Shown in pieces: positions 1 to 8,378 of a DNA stretch of 13,495 nt. Position 1 is the first letter of the stretch; every line of letters starts with the position of its first letter. Origin of the DNA: Pigoraptor vietnamica (Eukaryota > Opisthokonta > Filasterea); the NCBI GenBank assembly GCA_943704525.1, contig CALSCQ010000742.1:1-13495 (forward strand), given 5' to 3'. Both the position numbers and the translations under genes were made by a program. The notes beneath the pieces are model-generated. The model worked only from the letters and a program-made list of their open reading frames with translations, was not told the DNA's origin and ran no database searches.

Positions 1-88
<88 letters not shown>

Positions 89-99
89 GAGACAGAGAT
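1..99. repeat. (GA)n microsatellite
   Basis: GA dinucleotides run from the left edge, broken by single C substitutions near 50, 81 and 92. In the sense direction of the monooxygenase gene this is a (TC)n pyrimidine tract starting about 57 bases inside its last visible intron. It continues beyond the window. Confidence 0.97.
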
Positions 100-156
100 G
101 ACCCCACTCAGAGGACATACTGCGCAGAGTACCAAGCACAGATAACGAGAAATTAC

Positions 157-923
157 CTGGAAGTCAAAATCGTAATACGGCTCCGTGGCCACCATTTCCG
201 CCGTCTCCTTGCCGCTCTCGTCGTGGTGTATCACCCGCATCTCGATCGAGCGCCCCGCCGTGTGCGAGTGGAGCATCGTCGCAAACACGTGGATGGTGTC
301 ATTTTCCACGCCAAACTGGCGCGTGCACCCACTCGGGCACCAGGCCTTCACGGGATACGACGCCTGGCCGGGGGGAATGATCATGGTCGGGTGGACATCC
401 CGGCCCACGAAGAGGATGCCTGCGCAGTGCGAGTGGGCGGGTGCGCGCATGAGTGTGCGTTGAGAGCGCATTATGGAGTGAAACCTCGTGCACGGACGCA
501 CAGACGCACAGACACACAGACACAAGGACAGACACATGCACAGACACACGTGCACGACATTAGCGCACACACGCGCACACATCAACCCGCAGATTTCGAA
601 TTGCGTGGCACATATAATCCCATAAAGCTCGCGGCGCACGGTTCTCACCAGCATCGTTCGGTCTGAGTGTCTCCGTGAGCCACAGACGAACGCCACTCGA
701 GTCCTCGAACGTCGAGTGGTCGTAGTTGTCGTAGTGCGTCTCCACCATCACAATCACCCTGCATCCCACGCAATAGGGGCGTAAGCGACTGAAAAGGCAG
801 CGAGTGGGCGTCAATTTGAACTCGCAGAAGGAAACGACCGGGGCGGGAAATCGGACACAGTCGTCGAGTACCCACACACACACATACACACACACACATA
901 AAAACACACACACACACACACAC

Positions 924-984
<61 letters not shown>

Positions 985-1583
985 GGTATACGTGCGCGTT
1001 CCCAAGCGCCCTCGTAGACCCAGGCACAATGAACGGTGGCATTGCAGTGAGCCTCACTTTTCATCGCCGTTGCCGCCAACAGGGTACCCGGCTTCGGCGG
1101 GGTACACGAAGGGACCCGCGCCCACAGTCCACGCGGCGAGGACAGGCTTGCTGAAGGAGCAGCGATTGGGCCCTTGCTGATGGGTAGAACGGCGAGTGTA
1201 AGTTTCACTCTCTCTCTCTCTTTGTGTGCGTGTGTGCGCGCGTGTGTGTATGTATACGTATGTATGTGCGCGAAAACGAGTCCCACGACAGATGCCGCGT
1301 GTCACTGCAACGTACCCCCGAGGGAGCGCCTGTGTAACACGGCCCGACGTACGACCTCTCCTGCTCGCTTGCATCGCTGCACTCGTACACGAGCACGTGA
1401 TGAAGCTGAAAGGTGAGAGAGACGGGTGGTGAGTGGTACAGTGGGCACGTGGGTGGCGAGGCGTGTGCGTTGAGCCAGAAGAATAAGAGAGGACGGCACG
1501 AAGCCACTTATTCCATATATGCACTCATCTTAACATACGCACACACGCACACACACACACACACGCACACGCACACGCACACG

Positions 1584-1616
<33 letters not shown>

Positions 1617-2479
1617 ACACACACACACAAGCGCAAACAGACACCCACACACACGCGCGCACACACACACACAGATACACAGACACACCTTTCGCTTGTT
1701 TTCCACTTGCAGCATGGGCTCGACGAGGACAATGTGCCTCTTCTTGTCCGCCGGCAGCTCTTGAAAATAACACATGTACGACGTACGAGGCACGGGCCTG
1801 AAATTTCGAGCATACAACCACGAGTTGAGTCATCAACAGCGATAGCAAAGCGAACCGGCCATCCCATTCTCGTGCCCCCAACGAACACAACACGCTTCCA
1901 CGCACCCCGGTACTCCTGGAACCGCCAGGCGCTTTGCGCGGACGTCCACAGCAAATGCGTCCTGCGGTATTTCCGGCCGCGCTGGCTCTTCTCCCACAAA
2001 ACGAAGCGACTTTGTGCCTCGGATGGTGTGCTTGGTTGGCTGGCCTGCTCCAACGACGCACAGGGACCGAAGATGAGTCATGCGCATAAAAAGGGTCTCC
2101 ACGAGGGAAGAAAGAGCCGCAACATTGAGGCGCACATGTCATCACTTGCACACACCCACACACACCACACCCCTCACACTCACACACTATCGCGCAAGCA
2201 ACGCACGCGAAGAGAAGTCAGACACGCACCCGTTGTCGAGTCGAGAGAACCGGCAGCATATATGACACGCGAGATGGACTCTGAAATGGGCAAGTCTTCC
2301 GAGTCGCACGTGTCAAACCGCCGCTTGAACGACATGAACGTGTGCGGACCCGAAAAAAGAGGGAGATTTCGCCACAAAGATGCGCCATTGGAAGGCGTGG
2401 GAGCGTCCCTTTCGACCGCTGCGGACGCCGCTTCGAGCACGCACGAGGCGAGCACGAAGAGCAAGAAATGGCGGCGCAT
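157..2479 (-). CDS. DBH/MOXD1-like copper type II ascorbate-dependent monooxygenase, 3' end outside window
   Basis: Coding exons, in order: 2479-2230, 2044-1906, 1797-1689, 1405-1316, 1176-1058, 758-649, 419-157. The last ends at a donor (CAG|GTAATT), so the gene continues past the left edge. All junction phases agree, giving 360 residues so far. The family hydroxylates substrates in the secretory pathway using copper, ascorbate and O2. Seen: a signal peptide (residues 1-20, MRRHFLLFVLASCVLEAASA); a DOMON tail with FKRRFDTCD (51-59); VPRTSYMCY (132-140); the first copper-site pair LHHV (His168, His169); VLAAW and the YPAEAGYP region (about 208-228); THYDN (His244) followed by SSGVRL; and LHSHTAGR (His323, His325), which matches the second copper site. 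The remaining Met ligand and the C-terminus are not in the window. Met at 2497 would add six residues. Odd points: the usual HHM reads HHV, and most of the DOMON domain is absent. The substrate cannot be inferred. Family assignment is firm; DBH versus MOXD1 is not. Confidence 0.9.
483..585. repeat. Degenerate CA-rich simple repeat in monooxygenase intron
   Basis: Imperfect CACAGA/CACG repeats lie in the 648-420 intron. In the sense direction they are GT-rich and start about 64 bases from the donor. Confidence 0.85.
871..983. repeat. (CA)n microsatellite in monooxygenase intron
   Basis: A nearly pure CA tract with a few TA and AA interruptions lies in the 1057-759 intron. Valine/cysteine or histidine/threonine ORFs crossing it are artefacts of the repeat. 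Confidence 0.97.
1206..1275. repeat. CT run followed by GT-rich repeat in monooxygenase intron
   Basis: CTCTCTCTCT passes into TGTGTGCG and TATGTATACGTATGTATG. In the sense direction it is a CA-rich tract in the later part of the 1315-1177 intron, followed by GA repeats just upstream of the acceptor region. Confidence 0.85.
1536..1688. repeat. (CA)n microsatellite abutting a splice donor
   Basis: CA repeats with CG interruptions run up to base 1688. In the sense direction the donor itself (AAAG|GTGTGT) is the first unit of the GT-rich tract, so repeat and splice signal overlap. Confidence 0.95.
2149..2187. repeat. Short CA-rich repeat in first monooxygenase intron
   Basis: CACACCCACACACACCACAC lies in the 2229-2045 intron. 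In the sense direction it is GT-rich, about 40-80 bases from the donor. Confidence 0.85.
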
Positions 2480-2497
2480 GCGCTGAGGCGGGCCCAT

Positions 2498-3396
2498 GAT
2501 TGGGTCGCAAACCCTCGACCCTCCTAAAACGAACACGCCACAGAGGCACACGAGAAAAACTACACACACTCGCACACGTGCGGCCACACAATTACGAAGG
2601 CACGTTACGCAAATACCAAAGAGAACCAAAAAGAAAGAAAAAAGAGAAGGCTTAGCCTTTGAAGCTTGAAATCGAACGTGAATCAAACTGAACCATGGAA
2701 GGGCGAAGTGAGGTACCCGCACGCCCGCGATGTCCGCGGACAGAACTTCTGTCCAGACGTCGAGCGGATCAGGGGCTGACAGTCACTGGCTCACTCGGCA
2801 GCCTTTAGTGCGCCGCAGCCGGCGCGATCGAGCCGCAGTCTCGGTGGGCTGCCAGGGCCGGATAGATCTTGACACACGGCGGCAGGACTCTCCCTCGAAA
2901 AGAGTGCAGCCAGTCGACGCCGTGACACTCGGCTGCTGTGGCCGCCGTGTCTCAGTTTTCCGCGACTGCCAGTGCCGGGCCGGCAGCCGGTCTGCGTCGG
3001 GCGGCTCGCCGGCCCTGAAGCCATGACTGGTGCCGGCTCTGCCTGAGCAACCGCGGGCCAGAGTTCCGCAAGTTACAGTATAGTGCTTTCGCTGAGTCCA
3101 TTTCCTTCTCGTTTGCTTCTGGGTTGAATACAGCTGTGTATATGTGGGCAGCGACCGGCCGATCGACTGACGCAAAGCTGACTGCCTAATACTGATGGTT
3201 TGTCTAAAGCAAGACCAGTCACGTCCCAAACGCCCGGTCGCCATGTGGCGTAAAAAGAAAGCCATCTCTAATTACGCGACGGCCTTATATGCAGCACCAC
3301 CTTTATAATACTCACGCTACTGGCACGATTTATCACGGAAACCCGTTTTGCGTCCCGTCGCCATTCACTCTCATCGTCCCCACGTTGTGGACTACT
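2498..3396. other. Intergenic region between monooxygenase start and F-box gene end
   Basis: No gene is supported here. Bases 2525-2725 are richer in A+T. They contain, on the minus strand, a good acceptor-like site (CGTTTTAG at 2531-2524) that could mark an upstream monooxygenase exon. Bases 2726-3070 are GC-rich, with overlapping palindromes at 2731-2754. Bases 3070-3300 are mixed, with a TATA-like GCATATAAGG on the minus strand near 3290. A 160-codon minus-strand ORF (3265-2783) shows no recognisable domain and skewed Arg/Ser composition. Part may derive from a transposable element, but no terminal repeats were identified. Confidence 0.6.
2731..2754. repeat. Overlapping perfect inverted repeats
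   Basis: TGTCCGCGGACA (2731-2742) is its own reverse complement. GGACAGAACTTCTGTCC (2738-2754) has 8-base arms around one C. They share GGACA and lie about 240-275 bases upstream of the monooxygenase start codon, so they could be a dimeric factor site or a repeat remnant. Confidence 0.6.
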
Positions 3397-4784
3397 TCAG
3401 TCCTCCTCATCACTATCATCGCTGTCGTCCTCCTCATCACTATCGCTGCCGGAAGCTTCGCCAGTCCAATCGCCGCTCATTAGCGCGCGCGCGTTGAACT
3501 CGCCGCAGCGTAGCGGCAGGCTCACCGGCATCGACCGCGAGAGCACCCAACCCATGTGAGGTGGGCCCTCGGAGGAATACCTCAGGAAAGGGTTTCGCTC
3601 GCGCTCCACAAACCCCGTCTGGTAGAGGAGAGCCGCCCAGTTCACGCTCCAGAGATTGGACGCAGCCTCCTTGTGCCGAAACAGCTTCAGCATCTGCGAG
3701 ACGCGGAGTCTCTGTTGATACTCGCAGTGGAACAGCGAGGGCCACCCGCGAAGCGACGGCATTTCAAACCACGACGGCTCGTCGCCGTCGTCGTCGTCCC
3801 CGTCGGTCCCCTCCACGTGCGGATCGCCGTGGAGGTTGCGCTCCGCGGATGGCACGCCCTCGTAATCCATCTCCTCGAAGGCAATGAGCACCGCTCGGAG
3901 GAACGCGCCAAACGCAACCACCGTGACGTCGGCAGGGAGAGCGCCGGACTCCCTGAACCACTCCCACGTACGCCACAGTTTGACTTTCGCGGGCTGCACG
4001 CGCCCAGTCAGCGGAGACACAATGCGAGTCAGTGGCGCGCCGAAACAAAGCAAACAGAACACCGGCACGCGGCAATACAACACCGAACGCAGTCCCAAAC
4101 ACACGTCTCACGCACCCCGGTCGGTTCTAGGTACATCGTGCGCGCCTTTGCGATCACCGGCATCACCGTCGGCGCGCATCGTGATTGTACCCTCGAAGCA
4201 GTCGTCGTCCCCAAACGTGTGCTCGTTCTTAATTTCGATCCCACGCGAGCCGTAGTCCTTGCCGAGATTAAATTCGGCGCAGCTGACGAACCCGAGCGTT
4301 TCGGTGTACTTGAATCCCTCGCTCCGAAACCAGCGATTCCCCACGCTCACGGAGGCGCAGAGCTTGCGCACCGCGACCCTGTCCGACTCGCACAACGGCT
4401 CAAAGAGAGCCGCAACGCGAGGGTCCGATGCCAAGCGCGCGTGGAGAACATCCGTATCGCCCCTCAAGTACGACCTGAAGTCGTTATCGTAGTCCTCTTC
4501 GCCTATCAGTACGCGCAGCCACGTGTCACAGGGACGCTTGACGGGGCGGGCTTTGTAGTTGCCGACCCACGTGGGCTCAAGGAGGTTCAGCGCGGGCGTG
4601 AAATCGGCTGACCGTATTCGCAGCCAGCTCACTGCATGCGGCGCACAAACACATATGGAGCGTTAGACAGTTGTCGTGTCACGGCGGCGTCCCAAACCGA
4701 GCAGAGGGAAAGGGCAAATACTGAAACTACCGGAAGGGGGAGCGAAGAGTGATCCGTTTGGCGATTGTTTGGAAGTCGAGTCCA

Positions 4785-4818
<34 letters not shown>

Positions 4819-5025
4819 ACACACACACACACATACACACACACACATACACACACACATACACACACACACATACACACACACACACACAGACACACAC
4901 ACACACATACACACACACATACACACACACATACACACACACACATACACACACACACACACACACTCACACACATACACACACACACACACACAGACAC
5001 ACAGACACACACACACACACATACG

Positions 5026-5063
<38 letters not shown>

Positions 5064-5642
5064 GGACACACACACACGGCACACACACACACACACTAAC
5101 TCACACACGCACGCACGCACGCACGCAAGTGCATGCACGGCCATCAACTGACACTGACGCACCTTGTAACGTCCGGCCACGGCATTCGCCATCCACACTG
5201 TCGTCCGGGTCAGGCCCATTCATGGGTGCGGCAGGGCGCATCCTGTTCCATATGGCCGCCACGCGCCGCTTAGCCTCCGCCTGGCACCAAACACCCGCCC
5301 CTTTGAACGTGCACGCTAGGGAGAGGAGATCACGCGCCTCGAGCTCTTTCTGGGATTCCGAGCGCATGCTCACGTGTCAATACAGATCTGCCTGGCAATA
5401 GGACTCAGAACCACAACAGCAATTAACACAAAACATAGCAACAGCAGTTGTCACTGACGGCACGATCATGAGAAACAACTCTTTGGCGACAAAACGAGTG
5501 GGAACCAACGCACCTGACGTAGGATTCTGCAGAACACGGTGTCGGGGAGCGCCGAGAGCGTCAGTTGGCCAATGCCGCCGTCTGTCGTGGCAGCTGCCGC
5601 CGATTGGGCTGTTGAATCCATGTCCGCGTTGGCCTTCTTCAT
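3397..5642 (-). CDS. F-box protein with unrecognised C-terminal region and acidic tail
   Basis: Four exons: 5642-5514, 5349-5163, 4631-4116, and about 3983-3397 (stop TGA at 3399-3397), giving about 472 residues. The F-box spans intron 1: LTLSALPDTVFCRILRQ at residues 27-43, then KELEARDLLSLACTFKGA, ending near AIWNRM (about 74-79). F-box proteins usually bring substrates to an SCF ubiquitin ligase through Skp1; that role is inferred from the motif. Residues 107-455 match nothing I recognise. They are rich in Trp and aromatic residues (WLRVLIGEEDYDNDF, RTWEWFRESG, WFEMPSLRGWPSLFHCEY) and include an acidic loop near GTDGDDDDGDE. The last 17 residues are almost all Asp, Glu and Ser. Introns 1 and 2 are phase 0 and phase 1. 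For intron 3 the good donor (GTGCGT at 4115) is phase 1, but the best acceptor (GTGCAG, exon from 3993) is phase 0; the phase-matched acceptor is AAAG (exon from 3983). The start could instead be Met8, which has a better context. Intron 2 is mostly a CA/GT microsatellite. Confidence 0.75.
4785..5126. repeat. Long (CA)n microsatellite filling an F-box gene intron
   Basis: About 340 bases of CA repeats with TACA, GACA and CGCA interruptions occupy about two thirds of the 531-bp intron 2 (5162-4632). In the sense direction it is (GT)n beginning about 36 bases after the donor. Confidence 0.97.
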
Positions 5643-5923
5643 TCGACGTTCAGTTGGGGTTGATGTTGGTCGCAGAACTGTGTAAAGAGGTCACTGCGTC
5701 CCTATGCGCACCTGCATGCGCTGCGGCAGTGTCACCGACGGGTCCTTCTAATCGGCTGCGCGACGTTCGAATCGAGCCGGAGTCTGTTGAAGTTGAATGT
5801 GTGTGTGTGCCGAGTTGTGTGTTTGTGTTTGTGTGCGGCGTGTGCGTGTGTGTGTCAGCAGTGTGTGTGTGTGTCTGTGTGCGTGTGTGTGTGTGTGTGT
5901 CTGTGCGTGCGCGTGTGTGTTTT

Positions 5924-5954
<31 letters not shown>

Positions 5955-6332
5955 CTGTGCGTGCGCGCGCGCGTGTGTGTGTGTGTGTGTGTGTATGCAG
6001 GTGTTTGCGTGTGGGTGTGCATTAGCTTTTTTTTATCAATCGGGCGCTAATGGGCCTTCCATGCATGTTACCATTACCTTGGTTCGGTTTCAGCTGCACT
6101 ACAGTCCGCGTTTCTCAGTTCTCCTGTCACTGCAAGGACCCGCTTGGACCGTGGTCCGAGGAAGGTGGGCGCCCACAACTGGCGGCACGGGTCGGCTGCC
6201 ACTCGGAATTCACGCAAGTACTAGTCACTCAGTCCGGCCGGCCGGCGGTGCCTCATAGATCTGTGTTGGCTCTGCAGCTCGGCAGTGCTGGTTCAGCATG
6301 ACCGTGACCGGCTGCAGCGCTCTAATTGCAGC
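5643..6332. other. Intergenic region between F-box gene start and carrier stop
   Basis: No gene is supported here. Bases 5798-6020 are a GT-rich tract ending 150 bases or more upstream of the F-box start codon. Bases 6040-6330 are unique-looking, moderately GC-rich DNA containing TTGGACCGTGGTCC and GTGGGCGCCCAC (6165-6176) palindromes and a GGCCGGCCGG run near 6237-6246. A run of eight T at about 6029-6036 gives GATAAAAAAAA on the minus strand, about 300 bases after the carrier stop. Confidence 0.6.
5798..6020. repeat. GT-rich microsatellite upstream of the F-box gene
   Basis: GT repeats are interrupted by CTGTGCGTGCGCG and TTTTTGTG units. It is the only large dinucleotide tract here that lies between genes rather than in an intron. 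It is close enough to the F-box start to sit in its promoter or 5' UTR. Confidence 0.93.
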
Positions 6333-8104
6333 TCATTTCGTCGACTTTACAGACGCTATGAGGCCTTGCAAGCCGTCATACGCAGTCAACATCAGTGCGC
6401 CCTCAAGCACGCGCGCAGATCGAATCCCGACGCGCCACAGGTCGCTCACGCCCTTTCCCGCCATATTGCGGGAAAACCACGCGACAACCGACTTGTCCTC
6501 GCGCCCGAAGGCCTCCGCCAGCACATGCCGGTTCCACGGTGCCGCCGCCAACTCGCCGCATGCACTCGCGACAATCGCCACCGTGCACGATGAGAGCAGG
6601 CCGCTGACCAGGTCGACATCCTGCGTCAAAAATATCGCGCATTGGCCGGTGATGTGGTGTGGAGTGCGTGCGCGCGTGGGTGCGTGCGTGGGAGCATCCG
6701 CAGGCGCGCATATATACGTGTATGTATGGTGTGTATATAGACGATGGGCGTGCATATGTGTGCGAGTCGGTGCGAGGGTTGGGCGAGGGGGGGGGGGGGA
6801 GAGAGCAAACGAAGCAGCCTGTTAGTCCAGCCCGCCGCCGCCGGCGCAGAGGCCAGCGCTCTCGCACGCCCTCCCTCACCTTGGCCGTGTCGTATATCCC
6901 GAATTGCACTCCCCGCTGTGCCGCAATCCTTGCGCAGCACGCCCTAAAGTACGCCGCGTGCCCCTGCTCGTTTCTGTACATGCCCAACAAACCGCCGCGC
7001 GCCCACATCTCTCTCAACGCGCTCTCTCTTCCGGAGTGCTTCGCGACGGCTCCCGTGTCCATGACGGGCACAGACGCAGCCGCAGTCTCGTTGGCCACCG
7101 CGCGACGTTTCGTCTCCAATCGTACGCGAGCGATAGGGAAACGCACTGCCTCAGTCAGAGCGGCCGACGCGGCACCCGCAGCGACGTTACGGCCGAAGAG
7201 AGCAACGAAGAGACCGGGCGTTACAGTCTCGGACGACGCGGGTGCGTTCGGCGAAGGCGTTTGATCCCCGTTCCCTTTCCCACGCAACGCATCCTTCAAA
7301 GCAAAGATGATGCCGTGTCTCGGCGCTTGCCCTCGCGCGTGAACTGCGCTCCGCTGCCACAGCTTGCCCAGTACTTCGCGTTGGAATACGTAACGTCGCA
7401 TGACGTCGGCGATCCCTTTGTACGGGACAATGTCCCGAGGGGCCGCACTCGCCTGCCATAAAAGGGTTTGGGTTAGCTATACAAAGGAAGCTTAAGGGGA
7501 GGCTGCCGTCACGATACGGCAAAAGTATACCTCGTTGAGGTGTTGTATTGTGCGCGTTTGTGTATGCATGTCGCTCACTGAGGCCGCGCGCGTGTATGTG
7601 TGAACATCTGTCTTTGTGTGTGATGTATGTAGGCAAGCGTGTGTGCGTGTGTATGTGTGTGTGTGTGTGATGTATGTAAGCATGTGTGTGTGCGTGTGTG
7701 TGTGTGTGTGTGTGCGTGTGTGTGTGTGATGTACGTAAGCATGTGTGTGTGCGTGTGTGTGTGTGCGTGCGTGTGTGTGCGTGCATGTGCGTGTGGGCGT
7801 CCATGCGTGCGTGTGTCATGCGCCGCGTGTGCCATGTTCAGTGCGGTATGCGTTTTCTGCGCGGTTGCTACATGCGTGCTTGCACCCATGTCCGGCAATC
7901 ACTTACCAGCACTGCAGCCACCGCGGGCCTGTACAATAGTGGACTCAGAATGCCAACGGCGAACACAGCGGCGCCATACCCTGCCGCGAAGTCAGCGGCA
8001 ATGGCTCCACTTTGGCGCTGCGGTGTGTCGCGGGTGACTGCCGACTGACTCGTTGCGTCCGAGGGACTGCTGGGAGCGACTTCGTTAGCTAATCTTGGTT
8101 CCAT
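6333..8104 (-). CDS. Divergent mitochondrial carrier (SLC25), ADP/ATP carrier-like
   Basis: Three exons, all joined in phase 0: 8104-7907, 7452-6880, 6620-6333, giving 352 residues and close to a usual carrier plus an N-terminal extension. Carriers have three repeats of about 100 residues, each with two membrane helices, in the inner mitochondrial membrane. ADP/ATP-carrier-like stretches: YKGIADV (about 76-82), IIFALKDALR (114-123), RNVAAGAASAALTEAVRFP (154-172), FGIYDTAK (250-257), and GALMLTAYDGLQ near 331-342. Arg106 and Arg327 line up with substrate-contact arginines of ADP/ATP carriers; the first-repeat lysine is Val50. The family motif Px[DE]xx[KR] is broken three times: PLLYRP (55-60), PIARVR (172-177), PWNRHV (285-290). 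The nucleotide-carrier RRRMMM motif is absent. The first 36 residues are Ser/Ala-rich, and the segments at 124-147 and 182-213 look like expanded loops. There is no frameshift or stop and splicing is clean, so this looks like a maintained gene. Carrier membership is firm; ADP/ATP transport is doubtful. Confidence 0.87.
6660..6804. repeat. GTGCG-rich repeat and G13 run in carrier intron 2
   Basis: GTGCGTGCG, TATATACGTGTATG and similar units are followed by 13 G at 6787-6799 and GAGAGA. In the sense direction the order is C13, then a CA-rich tract, then the acceptor of exon 3. Confidence 0.85.
7550..7815. repeat. GT-rich repeat with embedded minisatellite in carrier intron 1
   Basis: GT repeats contain three copies of a longer unit beginning TGATGTAYGTARGCA, at 7621, 7668 and 7727 (spacings 47 and 59), each followed by GTGTGTGCGTGTG. 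In the sense direction it is CA-rich and lies in the middle of the 454-bp intron. Confidence 0.9.
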
Positions 8105-8378
8105 CGCGCAATCAACAAAATGGGTTTGGGTTTGGGTGTGAAAGCAGAGCGTTTGTGTGCATTCGCTCTCTAAAAAAACCGCTGTTCGCGAAACGGCAGC
8201 GGACGATCGGAGTGCCTGGACTTGGTGTGAGAAATCGGGTGCTGTCAGACGCCGGTTACCTAAGGGACAGTCTGGACAAAACAACCGTGGAAATACAACT
8301 CAAGGCATTTTATGGTGCATGTTCAGCTGCTGTCCGCTCCCTCTCGGCACAGTCAACAGCGGTGGCTTCGATTGTTCT
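8105..8378. promoter_or_regulatory. Short intergenic spacer holding 3' end of HYDIN/CFAP-like gene and carrier promoter
   Basis: Only 274 bases separate the TAG stop at 8379 from the carrier ATG at 8104. On the minus strand, CCATAAAATG about 70 bases after the stop could be a variant poly(A) signal. CCCAAACCCAAACCC lies 18-32 bases before the ATG. CCGCTG and CAGCGG arms near 8180-8202 could pair. No canonical TATA box is evident. Functional assignments are inference. Confidence 0.4.

Noticed and set aside
1150-1176. Alternative acceptor CCTTCAG for the fifth monooxygenase exon
   Set aside because: It gives a phase that does not match the preceding phase-0 donor. The CATCAG acceptor at 1177 fits.
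560-2187. ORFs with long Val-Cys or His-Thr runs
   Set aside because: They are translations of CA/GT microsatellites. The real exons lie between the tracts and join in consistent phase.
2783-3265. 160-codon minus-strand ORF as a gene
   Set aside because: No domain, Arg/Ser-rich composition, and the three-frame openness expected of GC-rich DNA; not listed as a CDS.
4629-5219. Open minus frame through the large CA tract
   Set aside because: Repeat translation. The tract lies in an intron bounded by phase-1 GTGCGT and GCATGCAG sites.
5468-6025. Plus-strand ORF running into the GT tract
   Set aside because: It overlaps F-box exon 1 in antisense and then becomes repeat translation.
6403-6880. 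Continuation of the carrier reading frame past exon 2 (one open minus frame, 7401-6403)
   Set aside because: The frame reads through intron 2 into Arg/His-rich nonsense. Splicing at GTGAGG (6879) to GACGCAG (6621) gives a proper third carrier repeat.
7621-7765. Possible CRISPR-like array
   Set aside because: The spaced units are embedded in GT microsatellite with no unique spacers, in an intron of a eukaryotic gene.
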